A program made the position numbers and the translations under genes. The notes beneath the pieces were generated by a model, which saw only the letters and a program-made list of their open reading frames with translations, did no database searches and was not told where the DNA came from. Shown piece after piece: positions 42,844-50,906 of a stretch of DNA of 64,000 bases. The stretch is from Microbacterium maritypicum MF109 (GTDB lineage Bacteria; Actinomycetota; Actinomycetes; Actinomycetales; Microbacteriaceae): positions 496,001 to 560,000 of the forward strand of contig NZ_ATAO01000206.1 in the NCBI RefSeq assembly GCF_000455825.1. Reading direction: 5' to 3'. Position 1 is the first letter of the stretch. The number at the start of each line of letters is the position of its first letter.

Positions 42844-43166
42844 GGCCGCCATCCCGTGACCGAGGCGGGAGTGAGGAAGTTGAGCGTGCTGCCCTCTCCG
42901 ACGATGTGGTCGGCGAGATGCGTGTTGAATGTCATTCCCGCGTCCGCGCGAAGATGCGCGTCGAACGCCTCCTGGTCGCGGTACACCTCGAACACGAAGA
43001 AGTCCGCGAGCGAGTCCACTCTCCGGTACACGTCAAAGACGATGTTGCCGGGCTCGTCGCGGACGAGCTCGGCGTAGTCACCGATCAGCCGCATGACCTC
43101 GTCCTCGGATCCGGGACGGGCGGTGAATTCGGCGTGCAGGACAACGGGGTGGTCCACTGTGGGCAT
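42840..43166 (-). CDS. ABM-domain protein (antibiotic biosynthesis monooxygenase-like)
   Basis: 108-residue ferredoxin-like dimeric barrel: HAEFTARPGSEDEVMRLIGD...DVYRRVDSLADFFVFEVYRD...FNTHLADHI. Small ABM proteins beside sugar genes may be mutarotase-like or quinol monooxygenases; the active residues do not settle it. Coupled to the PfkB kinase by ATGA. A 13-bp hairpin separates it from the GH32-like gene upstream. Confidence 0.78.
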   Translation of the reverse strand: MPTVDHPVVLHAEFTARPGSEDEVMRLIGDYAELVRDEPGNIVFDVYRRVDSLADFFVFEVYRDQEAFDAHLRADAGMTFNTHLADHIVGEGSTLNFLTPASVTGWRP

Positions 43167-43201
43167 CTTCGTCCTCTCGTGAAGATTCTGCTGGTCGGCA
43201 C

Positions 43202-43243
43202 CCAGACGGGTCTGCGTGTGCGCCAGACGGGTCTGCCTGTGCG
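43202..43243. repeat. Tandem repeat, 21 bp x 2
   Basis: CCAGACGGGTCTGCGTGTGCG at 43202-43222 is repeated at 43223-43243 with one difference. Each unit contains the small hairpin CAGAC-GGG-TCTG... in its first half. It lies in the 5' leader of the ABM/PfkB pair. Confidence 0.8.
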
Positions 43244-43262
43244 ATGGCGTGCAAGCGATCGG

Positions 43263-43301
43263 CGGGAGGCCACGGTGCCCACGACGGGCCGTGGCCTCCC
43301 G
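43263..43301 (-). terminator. Hairpin between GH32-like and ABM genes
   Basis: CGGGAGGCCACGG (43263-43275) pairs perfectly with CCGTGGCCTCCCG (43289-43301), eight bases after the GH32-like stop. Likely partial termination within locus D. Confidence 0.75.
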
Positions 43302-43308
43302 CGTGTGT

Positions 43309-44706
43309 TCACGGGGTGGTGGAGATGACGACGTCCCCGACGGCGATCGCACCGTCGGCGACCTCGATCGACAGCTGCGAACCTGCGGGAGCGTTGAAGC
43401 GTGCGTTCAGGGCCACGTCGTCGATGTACAGCGTCGCGATGTCACCGTCGAAAACCAGCGCGACAGCGTGTTCCGCGCCGTCGTCGATGGAGAGCGGACG
43501 GTCGAGATCGCGGTTGTCGAACTGCCCCCACGGCCAGTTCGGGAACCGGTCGAACTCCAGACATCCCTCGGCGGCGCGCAACGCGAACTGGTAGCCGGCC
43601 TGCGCGGTCGGGTCTTCCCCGAAACGGATGTTCACCACCCGTGTGCCGGGGTTCACGCGCAGTGTCGTCGAGACGAGCGCCGTCTGCGGAACCTCGGCGG
43701 CGAGCACCTGTTGCGCGGCTCCGTCACGACGTTCGAGACGGAACCCGGGGGTGGTCGACACGGTTCGTGACGCGAGGTGTGCCGAGACCGCGTCGGGGAT
43801 CTTCGCCCCCAGCGTCCCATCGGGCCGCACGACGATCTCGTGGATCACCAGAGTGCCGCCCCACTGCCACGTCTTGGTGTCGTCGTCGTCCCAGCGGGTG
43901 GGCACCCAGCCGACCAGGTAGCGGCGCTCACCGTCGGAGACCGAGCGTGCGGCGTAGTAGGCGCGCCCGTCGAAGGCGTCGTCGACGGGCGCCTCCCACG
44001 GCCCGTCCAGCGATCGCGCACGACGGTAGATGGTCTTGGACTTGTCGGAGTACTCGGTGACCAGGTGGTACCACCAGTCACCCTCACGGAAGAGGTCGGG
44101 CATCTCGTGCATCGTGTACAGCCCGGGCGCCCAGAAGTCTCCCTGGAACTCCCAGGTCTCCAGATCCTTCGAGGTGAACGCGACCGTGCTTCCGGTCGCC
44201 TGCGTCTTCGGCCCCGCCTTGCGGGCGCCGAGGATCATCAGGTACTCACCGCGCTCGTCATCCCAGATCACCCACGGGTCCCGCCAGTCGTCGGGGTCGT
44301 ACCCGGGCTGCGGTGCGACAACGGCCTTGTCGGTCTTGGTCCAGTGGATGAGGTCGTCGCTCTCCGCGATCATGAGCACCTGGGAGGGCTTGCCCGCGGC
44401 TTCGAAGTGGTCGCGGTTGTAGCCGGTGTACATGGCGATGAACTTGCCGTTCGCGCGGATGACGGATCCGGCGAAGATGAACTGATCCTGGTCGTGGTCT
44501 CCGCCGCGCACGATGGCGTCGCCGAGGTCTTCGTAGGTCACGAAGTCGGCGGTGCGTGCCAGGGCCCAGCCGAACGGCTCGCAGTTCGGCAACGGTCCCG
44601 GATTGCGCAGATCCCTCTGGTGGAAGAGATAGAACGCGCCGTCATGATGGATCGGCATGCAGTCGCCGAACCAGGTTCCGGGATGCTGGTAGTAGACCTC
44701 GGGCAT
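43309..44706 (-). CDS. GH32-like beta-fructosidase of a divergent subgroup, locus D
   Basis: 465 residues. Propeller motifs correspond to GH32 but with altered wording: GTWFGDCMP replaces WLNDPNG (nucleophile Asp15), DWRDPWV is the RDP motif (Asp143), and TMHEMPDLF replaces the EC motif (acid/base Glu201). All three catalytic residues are therefore kept. The C-terminal sandwich contains LYIDDVALN. No signal peptide. Operon with a complete importer upstream and sugar kinase downstream. Related to the protein at 50907-52343. Confidence 0.82.
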   Translation of the reverse strand: MPEVYYQHPGTWFGDCMPIHHDGAFYLFHQRDLRNPGPLPNCEPFGWALARTADFVTYEDLGDAIVRGGDHDQDQFIFAGSVIRANGKFIAMYTGYNRDHFEAAGKPSQVLMIAESDDLIHWTKTDKAVVAPQPGYDPDDWRDPWVIWDDERGEYLMILGARKAGPKTQATGSTVAFTSKDLETWEFQGDFWAPGLYTMHEMPDLFREGDWWYHLVTEYSDKSKTIYRRARSLDGPWEAPVDDAFDGRAYYAARSVSDGERRYLVGWVPTRWDDDDTKTWQWGGTLVIHEIVVRPDGTLGAKIPDAVSAHLASRTVSTTPGFRLERRDGAAQQVLAAEVPQTALVSTTLRVNPGTRVVNIRFGEDPTAQAGYQFALRAAEGCLEFDRFPNWPWGQFDNRDLDRPLSIDDGAEHAVALVFDGDIATLYIDDVALNARFNAPAGSQLSIEVADGAIAVGDVVISTTP

Positions 44707-44760
44707 GGATTCTCCTTTGTGGGGTGATGGGACAAGTCGAGATGGATGCGGGGACGCGGG

Positions 44761-45591
44761 TCAGATCTTCGCGCCGCCGAGGCTGGAGGCGAACACCCGC
44801 TGGAACAGCAGGAACACGATCACGGTGGGCAGTGAGACGAACAGGGCCCCGGCGAGGACCACCGGCGGGCCGACCGTGCCGTAGTTCGACTGCAGACCAG
44901 CCAGCGCCGCCATCACGGGGCGGATCTCCTCCGAGTAGCTGAGGGTGATGCCGAACAGCAGCTCGTTCCACACCCAGACGAACTGGAAGATGAACGCCGC
45001 GGCCAGCGCCGACTTCGACAACGGCAGGAAGAACCGGGTGAACACGATCCACCAGTTCGCGCCGTCCAGCTGCGCGGCCTCGTTGATCTCGGGTGGGACC
45101 GACAGCATGTGGTTGCGCATGATGAAGAACGAGAACGGCACGCAGGTCGCGACATAGATCAAGAACAGGCCCCACCGGGTGTCATACAGCCCGGTCTCGG
45201 CGTAGCCGGTGAACAGCGGACGCAGGAACGCCTGGGCGGGAAACAGCGCACCCGAATAGATCAGCCAGAACCAGAACGTGCGCCACCCGCCTGGGATGGC
45301 CGAGACGGCGAACCCGGCCAGGGCAGCGACGAGGACGGCGAGTGCGCCAGCGACGACGGCGTACAGCAGGGAGTTCATCAGGGATGGTCCGAGGTCGACC
45401 GCCTGCCAGGCGATGGCGATGTTCTCGAACAGGGCGAAGTCCTTCGGGAACCAGGCGACCTCGCCGTTGTAGGCCTGGTTGGAGGTGAAGGCGTTCACGA
45501 CGATCAGGTAGGTCGGAATGAACCAGAGCACGGCGATCAGGATGATCAGCGCAGAGCGCAGCGCGGTACCCGGGCGGAATGTGGTCTTCAT
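44761..45591 (-). CDS. Sugar ABC permease (MalG type), locus D
   Basis: 276 residues with six spans and EAA loop INEAAQLDGANWWIVFTRFF. ATG 45591 chosen; the longer frame upstream runs antisense-phase through the other permease. Nine bases separate it from the MalF-type gene. Confidence 0.9.
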   Translation of the reverse strand: MKTTFRPGTALRSALIILIAVLWFIPTYLIVVNAFTSNQAYNGEVAWFPKDFALFENIAIAWQAVDLGPSLMNSLLYAVVAGALAVLVAALAGFAVSAIPGGWRTFWFWLIYSGALFPAQAFLRPLFTGYAETGLYDTRWGLFLIYVATCVPFSFFIMRNHMLSVPPEINEAAQLDGANWWIVFTRFFLPLSKSALAAAFIFQFVWVWNELLFGITLSYSEEIRPVMAALAGLQSNYGTVGPPVVLAGALFVSLPTVIVFLLFQRVFASSLGGAKI

Positions 45592-45599
45592 GATGGGTC

Positions 45600-46553
45600 T
45601 CAATCGTTCTTGAGCTGTTTGCGCAGGTATGTGACCGAGACGGCCACGACGACGATCGTGAGGACGACGGCGATGGCGGCGCCGGAACCGGGACGCTGCA
45701 GCACGAAGCTCTGCCAGTACATCGACACGGCCAGAGTCTCGGTGGCCCGGCCGGGGCCGCCGTTGGTGAGCACCCAGATCAGGTCGAAGGACTTCAGCCC
45801 GTTGGCGAGGCTGATGCCCATCACCACGGCGGTGGTGCCGCGCAGCTGCGGGAGCACAATCTGGAAGAACCGCTTCGCGCCGTCGACGCCGTCCAGCGAG
45901 GCGGCCTCGAGTGTCTCGCGGGGGATGCCCTGGAGGCCGACGAGGTACAGGATCACGGCCACGCCGGATGCCTGCCAGGAGTTCGCGAGGATCAGCATGA
46001 TCGTGTTCCCCGGCCACTCCAGCAGCCATGGCTGTGCCAGGGCGCCGAGGCCGATGCCCCGCAGGAACGAGTTCAGTGCGCCGGAGTCCTGCAGCACGAA
46101 GTTCCACACCACCGCGACCGCGGTCCCCGACAGGGCGTACGGCAGCACGATGGCGAGGCGGGCCCACTTGCCCCAGTTCACGGAGTTGGTCAGCGCGGCG
46201 ATCGCCAGGCCCAAGCCGACGGGGATGATCACGGTTCCGACTAGCCACATCAGGGTGTTGACGAGCGATTTCACGATCACCGGGTCGGAGATCAGACGGA
46301 CATACGAGGCGAGCCAGTTGAACTGCGGGTCGATGATCGCGTCGTCGAAGAGGCTGCGCCACACGGTCGCGAAGAACGGCACAAGGCTCAGGATCCCGAC
46401 CAGCGCGACCGCGGGCAGCAGGAACAGCAGCCGCGGACGGCCTCGGGTGATCCGATCACGCCGGCGCAGCGCGGCAGCGTTGTCGCCTTGCGGGGCGCGG
46501 CCGCGCCGCCCGGCGCCGGTCACCAGCGCTCGGGTCTCACTGGGTGCGCTCAT
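45600..46553 (-). CDS. Sugar ABC permease (MalF type), locus D
   Basis: 317 residues. A basic N-terminus of ~40 residues, six spans and EAA loop TLEAASLDGVDGAKRFFQIV. ATG 46553 overlaps the binding-protein stop by ATGA. No ATPase gene nearby. Confidence 0.9.
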   Translation of the reverse strand: MSAPSETRALVTGAGRRGRAPQGDNAAALRRRDRITRGRPRLLFLLPAVALVGILSLVPFFATVWRSLFDDAIIDPQFNWLASYVRLISDPVIVKSLVNTLMWLVGTVIIPVGLGLAIAALTNSVNWGKWARLAIVLPYALSGTAVAVVWNFVLQDSGALNSFLRGIGLGALAQPWLLEWPGNTIMLILANSWQASGVAVILYLVGLQGIPRETLEAASLDGVDGAKRFFQIVLPQLRGTTAVVMGISLANGLKSFDLIWVLTNGGPGRATETLAVSMYWQSFVLQRPGSGAAIAVVLTIVVVAVSVTYLRKQLKND

Positions 46554-47827
46554 CGCGTGGCCTCCGTCCAGTAGGACCATTCGGATTCCGCCTTCTGCTG
46601 CAGCGAACGCAGCACGCCGGCGGGATCGGTGGGATTCGCCATGAAGCCGCCGAGGTCCTGCGTGACGCCGACGACGAGGGGAGGCGGTGAGGCCTCCCAG
46701 TACCGGTTGACGACCTGAACCTGGTCGCGGCGGATCTCGGTCTGCAGGCGCTGGCTGATCTTGTCCGTCCACTTCACCGTCGGATTCGCGGAGGAACCCG
46801 ACAGAAAGTCCGACCACGGCTGTTGCACCTGCGGATCCAGCCACGACCCCATCGCTTTGGTCACACCGGCAACATGCGGGGACCGCTGCGGAACGACCAG
46901 GCCGGCGACCTCTGTGACGACCGCCTGGGGGTCACTGTTGACCATCGGCAGCAGGAACGCGTCGTAGTCTTCACCGGACTTCATGCCGAGCTTCTGCAGA
47001 TTCTGGGAGCTCCAGCTCACCGGCGTCGGCCACATCCCGATTTTCTCGTTCTGTAGCATGCCCGCGAAGTTGTCGCTGAGCGAGTCCGCGGAGGTGTGGT
47101 AGCCCTTCCCTATCATCTCCTGCCACAGGGTCATCAGGCCCTCGGCTTCCTCGTCCTGGAACGATGCCCGGTTCTCGCACAGGCGGACGAACCACTCCGG
47201 GTCGTACGCGGTGGAGAGCATGCTGAACCAGTTCGCGACCGGCCAGATGTTCACCTGCGTGGTCCCGATCGGCGTGATGCCCGCCGCCTTCAGCGTCTCG
47301 CAGACATCGATGAACGCGTCCCACGTCGTCGGAACAGACAGCCCCAGCCGGTCGAACACCGCGACGTTGTAGAACATCACGTAGAAGCCCTGGATCAACG
47401 GCAGCCCGTACACGCCATCACGGAACGTGAACGCAGACCGCAACGAGTCGTCGAGCCAGCCCTGCGCTACGGATGCCTCCCACGCGCTCGTGAGGTCGGC
47501 CAGCCCTCCCGTGCGGGCAAGATCCTGCATCCGGAAGCCGCTGCCCCACTTCACCAGGTCCGGCGGATTCTTCGTCTGCAAGAGCGAACGGACCACCTGC
47601 TCGTATGCGGTGGCATTCGGGATCGTCTGCGGATCGATCGACCATCCCGTCTTCTTCACCAGCTCGGCACCGGCAGACTCGTACCCCGGGCCCCAGGATG
47701 CCGCATCGTTGAAGAACTGAATCGCACCACCCTTACCCGGCGAAGGCGACCCGGCACCGGTACAGCCGGCGAGCACAAGCCCGAGACCAGCCAACCCTGC
47801 GCCGAGGAGGAACTCACGTCGCTGCAT
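46550..47827 (-). CDS. Sugar-binding lipoprotein, locus D
   Basis: 425 residues. RREFLLGAGLAGLGLVLAGC is a twin-arginine-like lipoprotein signal with lipobox LAGC. The mature fold is a family-1 binding protein (YVMFYNVAVFDRLGLSVPTT; CETLKAAGITPIGTT). A 16-bp LacI-type palindrome lies 17 bases upstream of the start. Divergent from the LacI gene at 48071. Confidence 0.9.
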   Translation of the reverse strand: MQRREFLLGAGLAGLGLVLAGCTGAGSPSPGKGGAIQFFNDAASWGPGYESAGAELVKKTGWSIDPQTIPNATAYEQVVRSLLQTKNPPDLVKWGSGFRMQDLARTGGLADLTSAWEASVAQGWLDDSLRSAFTFRDGVYGLPLIQGFYVMFYNVAVFDRLGLSVPTTWDAFIDVCETLKAAGITPIGTTQVNIWPVANWFSMLSTAYDPEWFVRLCENRASFQDEEAEGLMTLWQEMIGKGYHTSADSLSDNFAGMLQNEKIGMWPTPVSWSSQNLQKLGMKSGEDYDAFLLPMVNSDPQAVVTEVAGLVVPQRSPHVAGVTKAMGSWLDPQVQQPWSDFLSGSSANPTVKWTDKISQRLQTEIRRDQVQVVNRYWEASPPPLVVGVTQDLGGFMANPTDPAGVLRSLQQKAESEWSYWTEATR

Positions 47828-47843
47828 TGCGATGCCCCTTTCT

Positions 47844-47859
47844 CTGACGACGTTGTCAG
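47844..47859 (-). promoter_or_regulatory. LacI-type operator of locus D
   Basis: CTGACGACGTTGTCAG is an imperfect palindrome (one mismatched pair) with an ACGT centre, placed just before the binding-protein gene. A weaker related site, TGACATCGATGACA, lies at 48000-48013 ahead of the divergent regulator. The remaining 47860-48070 shows only the SD of the LacI gene. Confidence 0.65.
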
Positions 47860-48070
47860 GATGAGTCGCATACATCGCCACGCTCATCCGTCGCTCCCAC
47901 ACACGATAGATTCCACCGCCAGCACGGATCCATCGGGTTTCGGCCGCAAACCCCATGAACTACTGTTGCCGGAGGCCGAAGTCCGCGTCATTTCGCGTCT
48001 GACATCGATGACAGAAGAAGAGACCCCTAGACTGTGATTCCGGACGGCGAGCAGGAGACAGGAGGACGGG

Positions 48071-49075
48071 ATGAGCGGGGACCGCGCGACCATGAAGGAC
48101 GTCGCCCGACGCGCGGGCGTGAGCACGAAGACGGTCTCCCGCGTGCTGAACAAGGAAGTGTACGTGTCCGACAGCATCCGCGAACGGGTGCAAGCCGCGA
48201 TGCGGGAGCTCTCCTACCGCCCCAATCCCGCAGCGCAGGGCCTACGCCGCTCATCGTCCGGATCCATCGCCTTCGTCTGCGAAGACATCTCAGAACCCTT
48301 CGCCGCGCAGCTGGCGCTCAGCATCGAACACGCCGTCGGCGACCGGTACGTCGTGATCATCGCATCCATGCTCGGCGACGCCAAACGGGAACGGGAGACT
48401 CTTGAATCCCTCGCCGCCGGACACGTCGACGGCATCGTCCTCGGCCCCACCCCCGCACCGAAGCCATACCTCGCCCGGATCCTGCACAGCACACCCGTCG
48501 TCTGCCTCGACCGCCCCGCCCGAGGACACGAGACCGACGTCGTTCTCTCCGACAACGTCGGCGGCATGACCGCAGCCGTCAATCACCTGATCGCCACGGG
48601 GCACGAGCGCATCGCCTACCTTGGCGACGCCGAAGAAGTATTCACCCAACGCGAACGACTCGCCGGATACCGCTCCGCACTGCTCGAAGCAGGAATCACA
48701 CCAGACCCGTCACTGATTTACCAGCACACCCCCGACAGCCCGCGCATTGGAAAACAGCTCGCCTGGCTCACCCAGACACCCAATCCGCCAACCGCGTTCG
48801 TCTCGGGAAACTCGCTCACCACGCTCGCGATGCTCCACGCCGGATTCGACGTCGCCTCCGCATCCTTCATCGCCTTCGACGACTTCCCGCTCGCCGACGT
48901 CTTCGGCGGCGGAATCAACGTCATTGCCCAAGATCCCGACGCACTGGGAACCGAAGCCGTACACACCCTGCTCAGACGCATCGACAACGACGCCGCACCC
49001 GTGAAAACCACGCGAATCGGAACACGACTCGTCATCAGATCCCATGCCGTACACGAAACTCCCCTGGCATCTTGA
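48071..49075 (+). CDS. LacI-family regulator, locus D
   Basis: 334 residues, HTH TMKDVARRAGVSTKTVSRVL, hinge NPAAQGLRRSSSGSI, sensor domain ending IAFDDFPLADVFGGGINVIAQD. AGGAGG precedes the ATG. Divergent from the locus D importer and likely its repressor through the palindrome at 47844. The last 200 bp use somewhat more A than neighbours. Confidence 0.9.
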   Translation: MSGDRATMKDVARRAGVSTKTVSRVLNKEVYVSDSIRERVQAAMRELSYRPNPAAQGLRRSSSGSIAFVCEDISEPFAAQLALSIEHAVGDRYVVIIASMLGDAKRERETLESLAAGHVDGIVLGPTPAPKPYLARILHSTPVVCLDRPARGHETDVVLSDNVGGMTAAVNHLIATGHERIAYLGDAEEVFTQRERLAGYRSALLEAGITPDPSLIYQHTPDSPRIGKQLAWLTQTPNPPTAFVSGNSLTTLAMLHAGFDVASASFIAFDDFPLADVFGGGINVIAQDPDALGTEAVHTLLRRIDNDAAPVKTTRIGTRLVIRSHAVHETPLAS

Positions 49076-49204
49076 CGCTGCTATTCAAATCTGCCCTCGA
49101 GGTCACTCGCCGACTTCAGTATTATCTCGCCGCCTCCGCCGTCCTGATATCCCCCGGCAGAGTAGTTAATCCCGACGAACACCGCGATGGTGTCGTAGTC
49201 GGCG

Positions 49205-49620
49205 ATGCCTGTGGTCATGGTGCTGCTCCGTTCCTCGTCGAACGACAACCGCGAGGCGACATGTCTCGGCATCCACGTTACGGACGGCCTCGCCAGCTGG
49301 CGGGTCGGACTCGAAGAAGGCCTGTCGATCCCCGCGCAGCGCAAGGCGGCGCAACGCAAGGCCGACCAACTGAACGCGGTCATCGCGCGGAGTTCATCGA
49401 GCCCGGCGAGTCGGGCAAGACCGCCCGCCGCAAGGCCTTGCAGGAGATGTTGGACTACCTCGCCGAGCATCTGGTCAGGTACTGCATCATCAACAAAGTC
49501 GATCCTCGGCCTCCTCACCGACATCGGCGACGTCTACGACAAGGCCGAACCCGCCGAACGACGCATGCTCAACCGGGCACTGTTCGACCGCATCACCATC
49601 GATGACGAGGACGACGCCAC
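49205..49620 (+). pseudogene. Serine recombinase (resolvase) relic
   Basis: Degenerate large-serine-recombinase fragments in shifting frames: GLSIPAQRKAAQRKADQLNA, then (after a frameshift) EFIEPGESGKTARRKALQEM, DYLAEHLVRYCIINKVD, and later LLTDIGDVYDKAEPAERRML and LFDRITIDDEDD. The order matches resolvases used by integrative elements. The catalytic N-terminal YxRVS segment and much of the middle are gone. It abuts the second tRNA array, so it may mark an old integration event. Confidence 0.75.
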
Positions 49621-49683
49621 CTCGAACCGAACGAAGCCATCGCCACGATCGTCGCCAGCGATCCCAAGCCACATAACGAAAGA

Positions 49684-49713
49684 ACCTTGCCCCGCGATCA
49701 GGCGGGGCAAGGT
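49684..49713 (-). terminator. Terminator of the second tRNA array
   Basis: ACCTTGCCCCGC and GCGGGGCAAGGT pair over 12 bp around six bases. On the tRNA-coding strand it is followed by TCTTTCGTT, and it lies 20 bases past tRNA-Ala. Confidence 0.85.
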
Positions 49714-49733
49714 TCGAACGTTCAGCTTTACGT

Positions 49734-49804
49734 GGACCTGAGGGGACTCGAACCCCTGCGCTGCTCCTTGCAAAGGAGGTGCTCTGCCACTGAGCTACAA
49801 GCCC
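49734..49804 (-). tRNA. tRNA-Ala (anticodon TGC)
   Basis: Acceptor GGGCTTG with CAGGTCC (two wobble pairs), TAGCTCAG D-arm, anticodon loop TTTGCAA in CCTCC/AGGAG, T-arm GGTTCGAGTCC. Last gene of the leftward array. Confidence 0.9.
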
Positions 49805-49920
49805 TGGCGGGGCCGGTGCCGGCTATCACCGTGGTGCGATGCGGGACGCGCGCGTCTCTTCTTCGCCGGTCGTGCCCCATGGCGCCGAACAGCATCCAGT
49901 CGGACGCGTCGGGTCGCCGT

Positions 49921-49992
49921 GTCCACCGCCGGGTTCGAACCGGCAACCTCTCGGGCTTCAACCGAGCGCTCTTCCACATGAGCTTGGAGGAC
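49921..49992 (-). tRNA. tRNA-Phe (anticodon GAA)
   Basis: Acceptor GTCCTCC/GGTGGAC (one mismatch), anticodon loop TTGAAGC in CTCGG/CCGAG, T-arm GGTTCGAACCC. Confidence 0.88.
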
Positions 49993-49998
49993 GTGGGT

Positions 49999-50070
49999 GC
50001 AGGGGCAGGATTCGAACCTGCGACCTCCGGCGTATGAGGCCGGCGGGCTGACCGAGCTGCCCTACCCTGC
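49999..50070 (-). tRNA. tRNA-Met (anticodon CAT)
   Basis: Acceptor GCAGGGT/CCCCTGC, anticodon loop CTCATAC in CCGGC/GCCGG, T-arm GGTTCGAATCC. It could be elongator Met or a lysidine-modified Ile tRNA. Confidence 0.85.
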
Positions 50071-50074
50071 GTGA

Positions 50075-50127
50075 GCTTCGACCGGGATTCGAACCCGGGG
50101 CCTGTCCCTTACAAGGGGCCAGCGACA
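50075..50127 (-). pseudogene. 3' half of a tRNA, probably Thr (TGT)
   Basis: The T-arm CCGGG-TTCGAAT-CCCGG and 3' acceptor TCGAAGC are intact and an anticodon loop CTTGTAA is visible. I cannot find the matching 5' acceptor (GCTTCGA) or D-arm. The gene was cut by the rearrangement that brought in the IS3 relic. The following 50128-50290 shows no gene. Confidence 0.6.
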
Positions 50128-50379
50128 GATACCGGCCCGACGGCGCCGGCCACGAATACGGTGACATACCACCCGATTCTCGGAACCACCGCGACCCTAC
50201 GACGGGAGCCACGCCGATCGCGATACCCGCCTCCGTCGGGAGCAGGCCCGTGCTGACCTGCGCCCAGAACTCACGCTCCTTCACTCGCGGATGCGATGGC
50301 GCACCGGGTGACCGCATCGGCGCTCGCCCGGTCACTTCCTTCATCCAGTTCGACGGTCGTCCCACAACACCCTCCAATC

Positions 50380-50730
50380 AGGTGTTGCTTCCACCGGTTG
50401 AGCCCAGTCAGTACACCTCTCTGGCGTTCACCGACACGCTTGTCGGCGGCGCTCCGCGAAGCCGGGCTGACCGGATCGATCGGCTCTGTCGGAGACGCGC
50501 TCGACAACGCGCTCATGGAGTCCACGATCGGGCTGTTCAAGACCGAGGTCATCGAGCACGAGCGCCCCATCTGGCAGTCCTGGCGGCAGGTGGAACTCGC
50601 CACCGCGTCATGGGTCCACTGGTACAACACCGAGCGGCTGCACTCCTCGATCGGCGACATGCCACCCACCGAGTTCGAGGACCCCAACTACGCTCTACCC
50701 AGACGGCACGACGAGCCCGTCGCGGCCTGA
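50380..50730 (+). pseudogene. IS3-family transposase C-terminal relic
   Basis: EPSQYTSLAFTDTL matches the second Asp region of IS3 OrfB (the Asp itself is lost) in one frame. After a frameshift near 50450 it continues AGLTGSIGSVGDALDNALME, with the catalytic Glu, then VHWYNTERLHSSIGDMPPTE to the stop at 50730. Upstream sequence is unrelated. The region 50731-50906 shows no gene. Confidence 0.82.
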
Positions 50731-50906
50731 CACCGCCCTCCACGAATCCCAGGCCGATTCAAACACCTCACCAACGAACTCTTCCAGCTCGGCCCGCACT
50801 CGCTCGCTCTCATCCGCCCGCACGCCGCGAGGTTAACAGCCCACCCGACCATTAACAAGACCTAACCAAGTACTACTAGTGCGGAGGCCGCTCCACGGGG
50901 GGCGGT

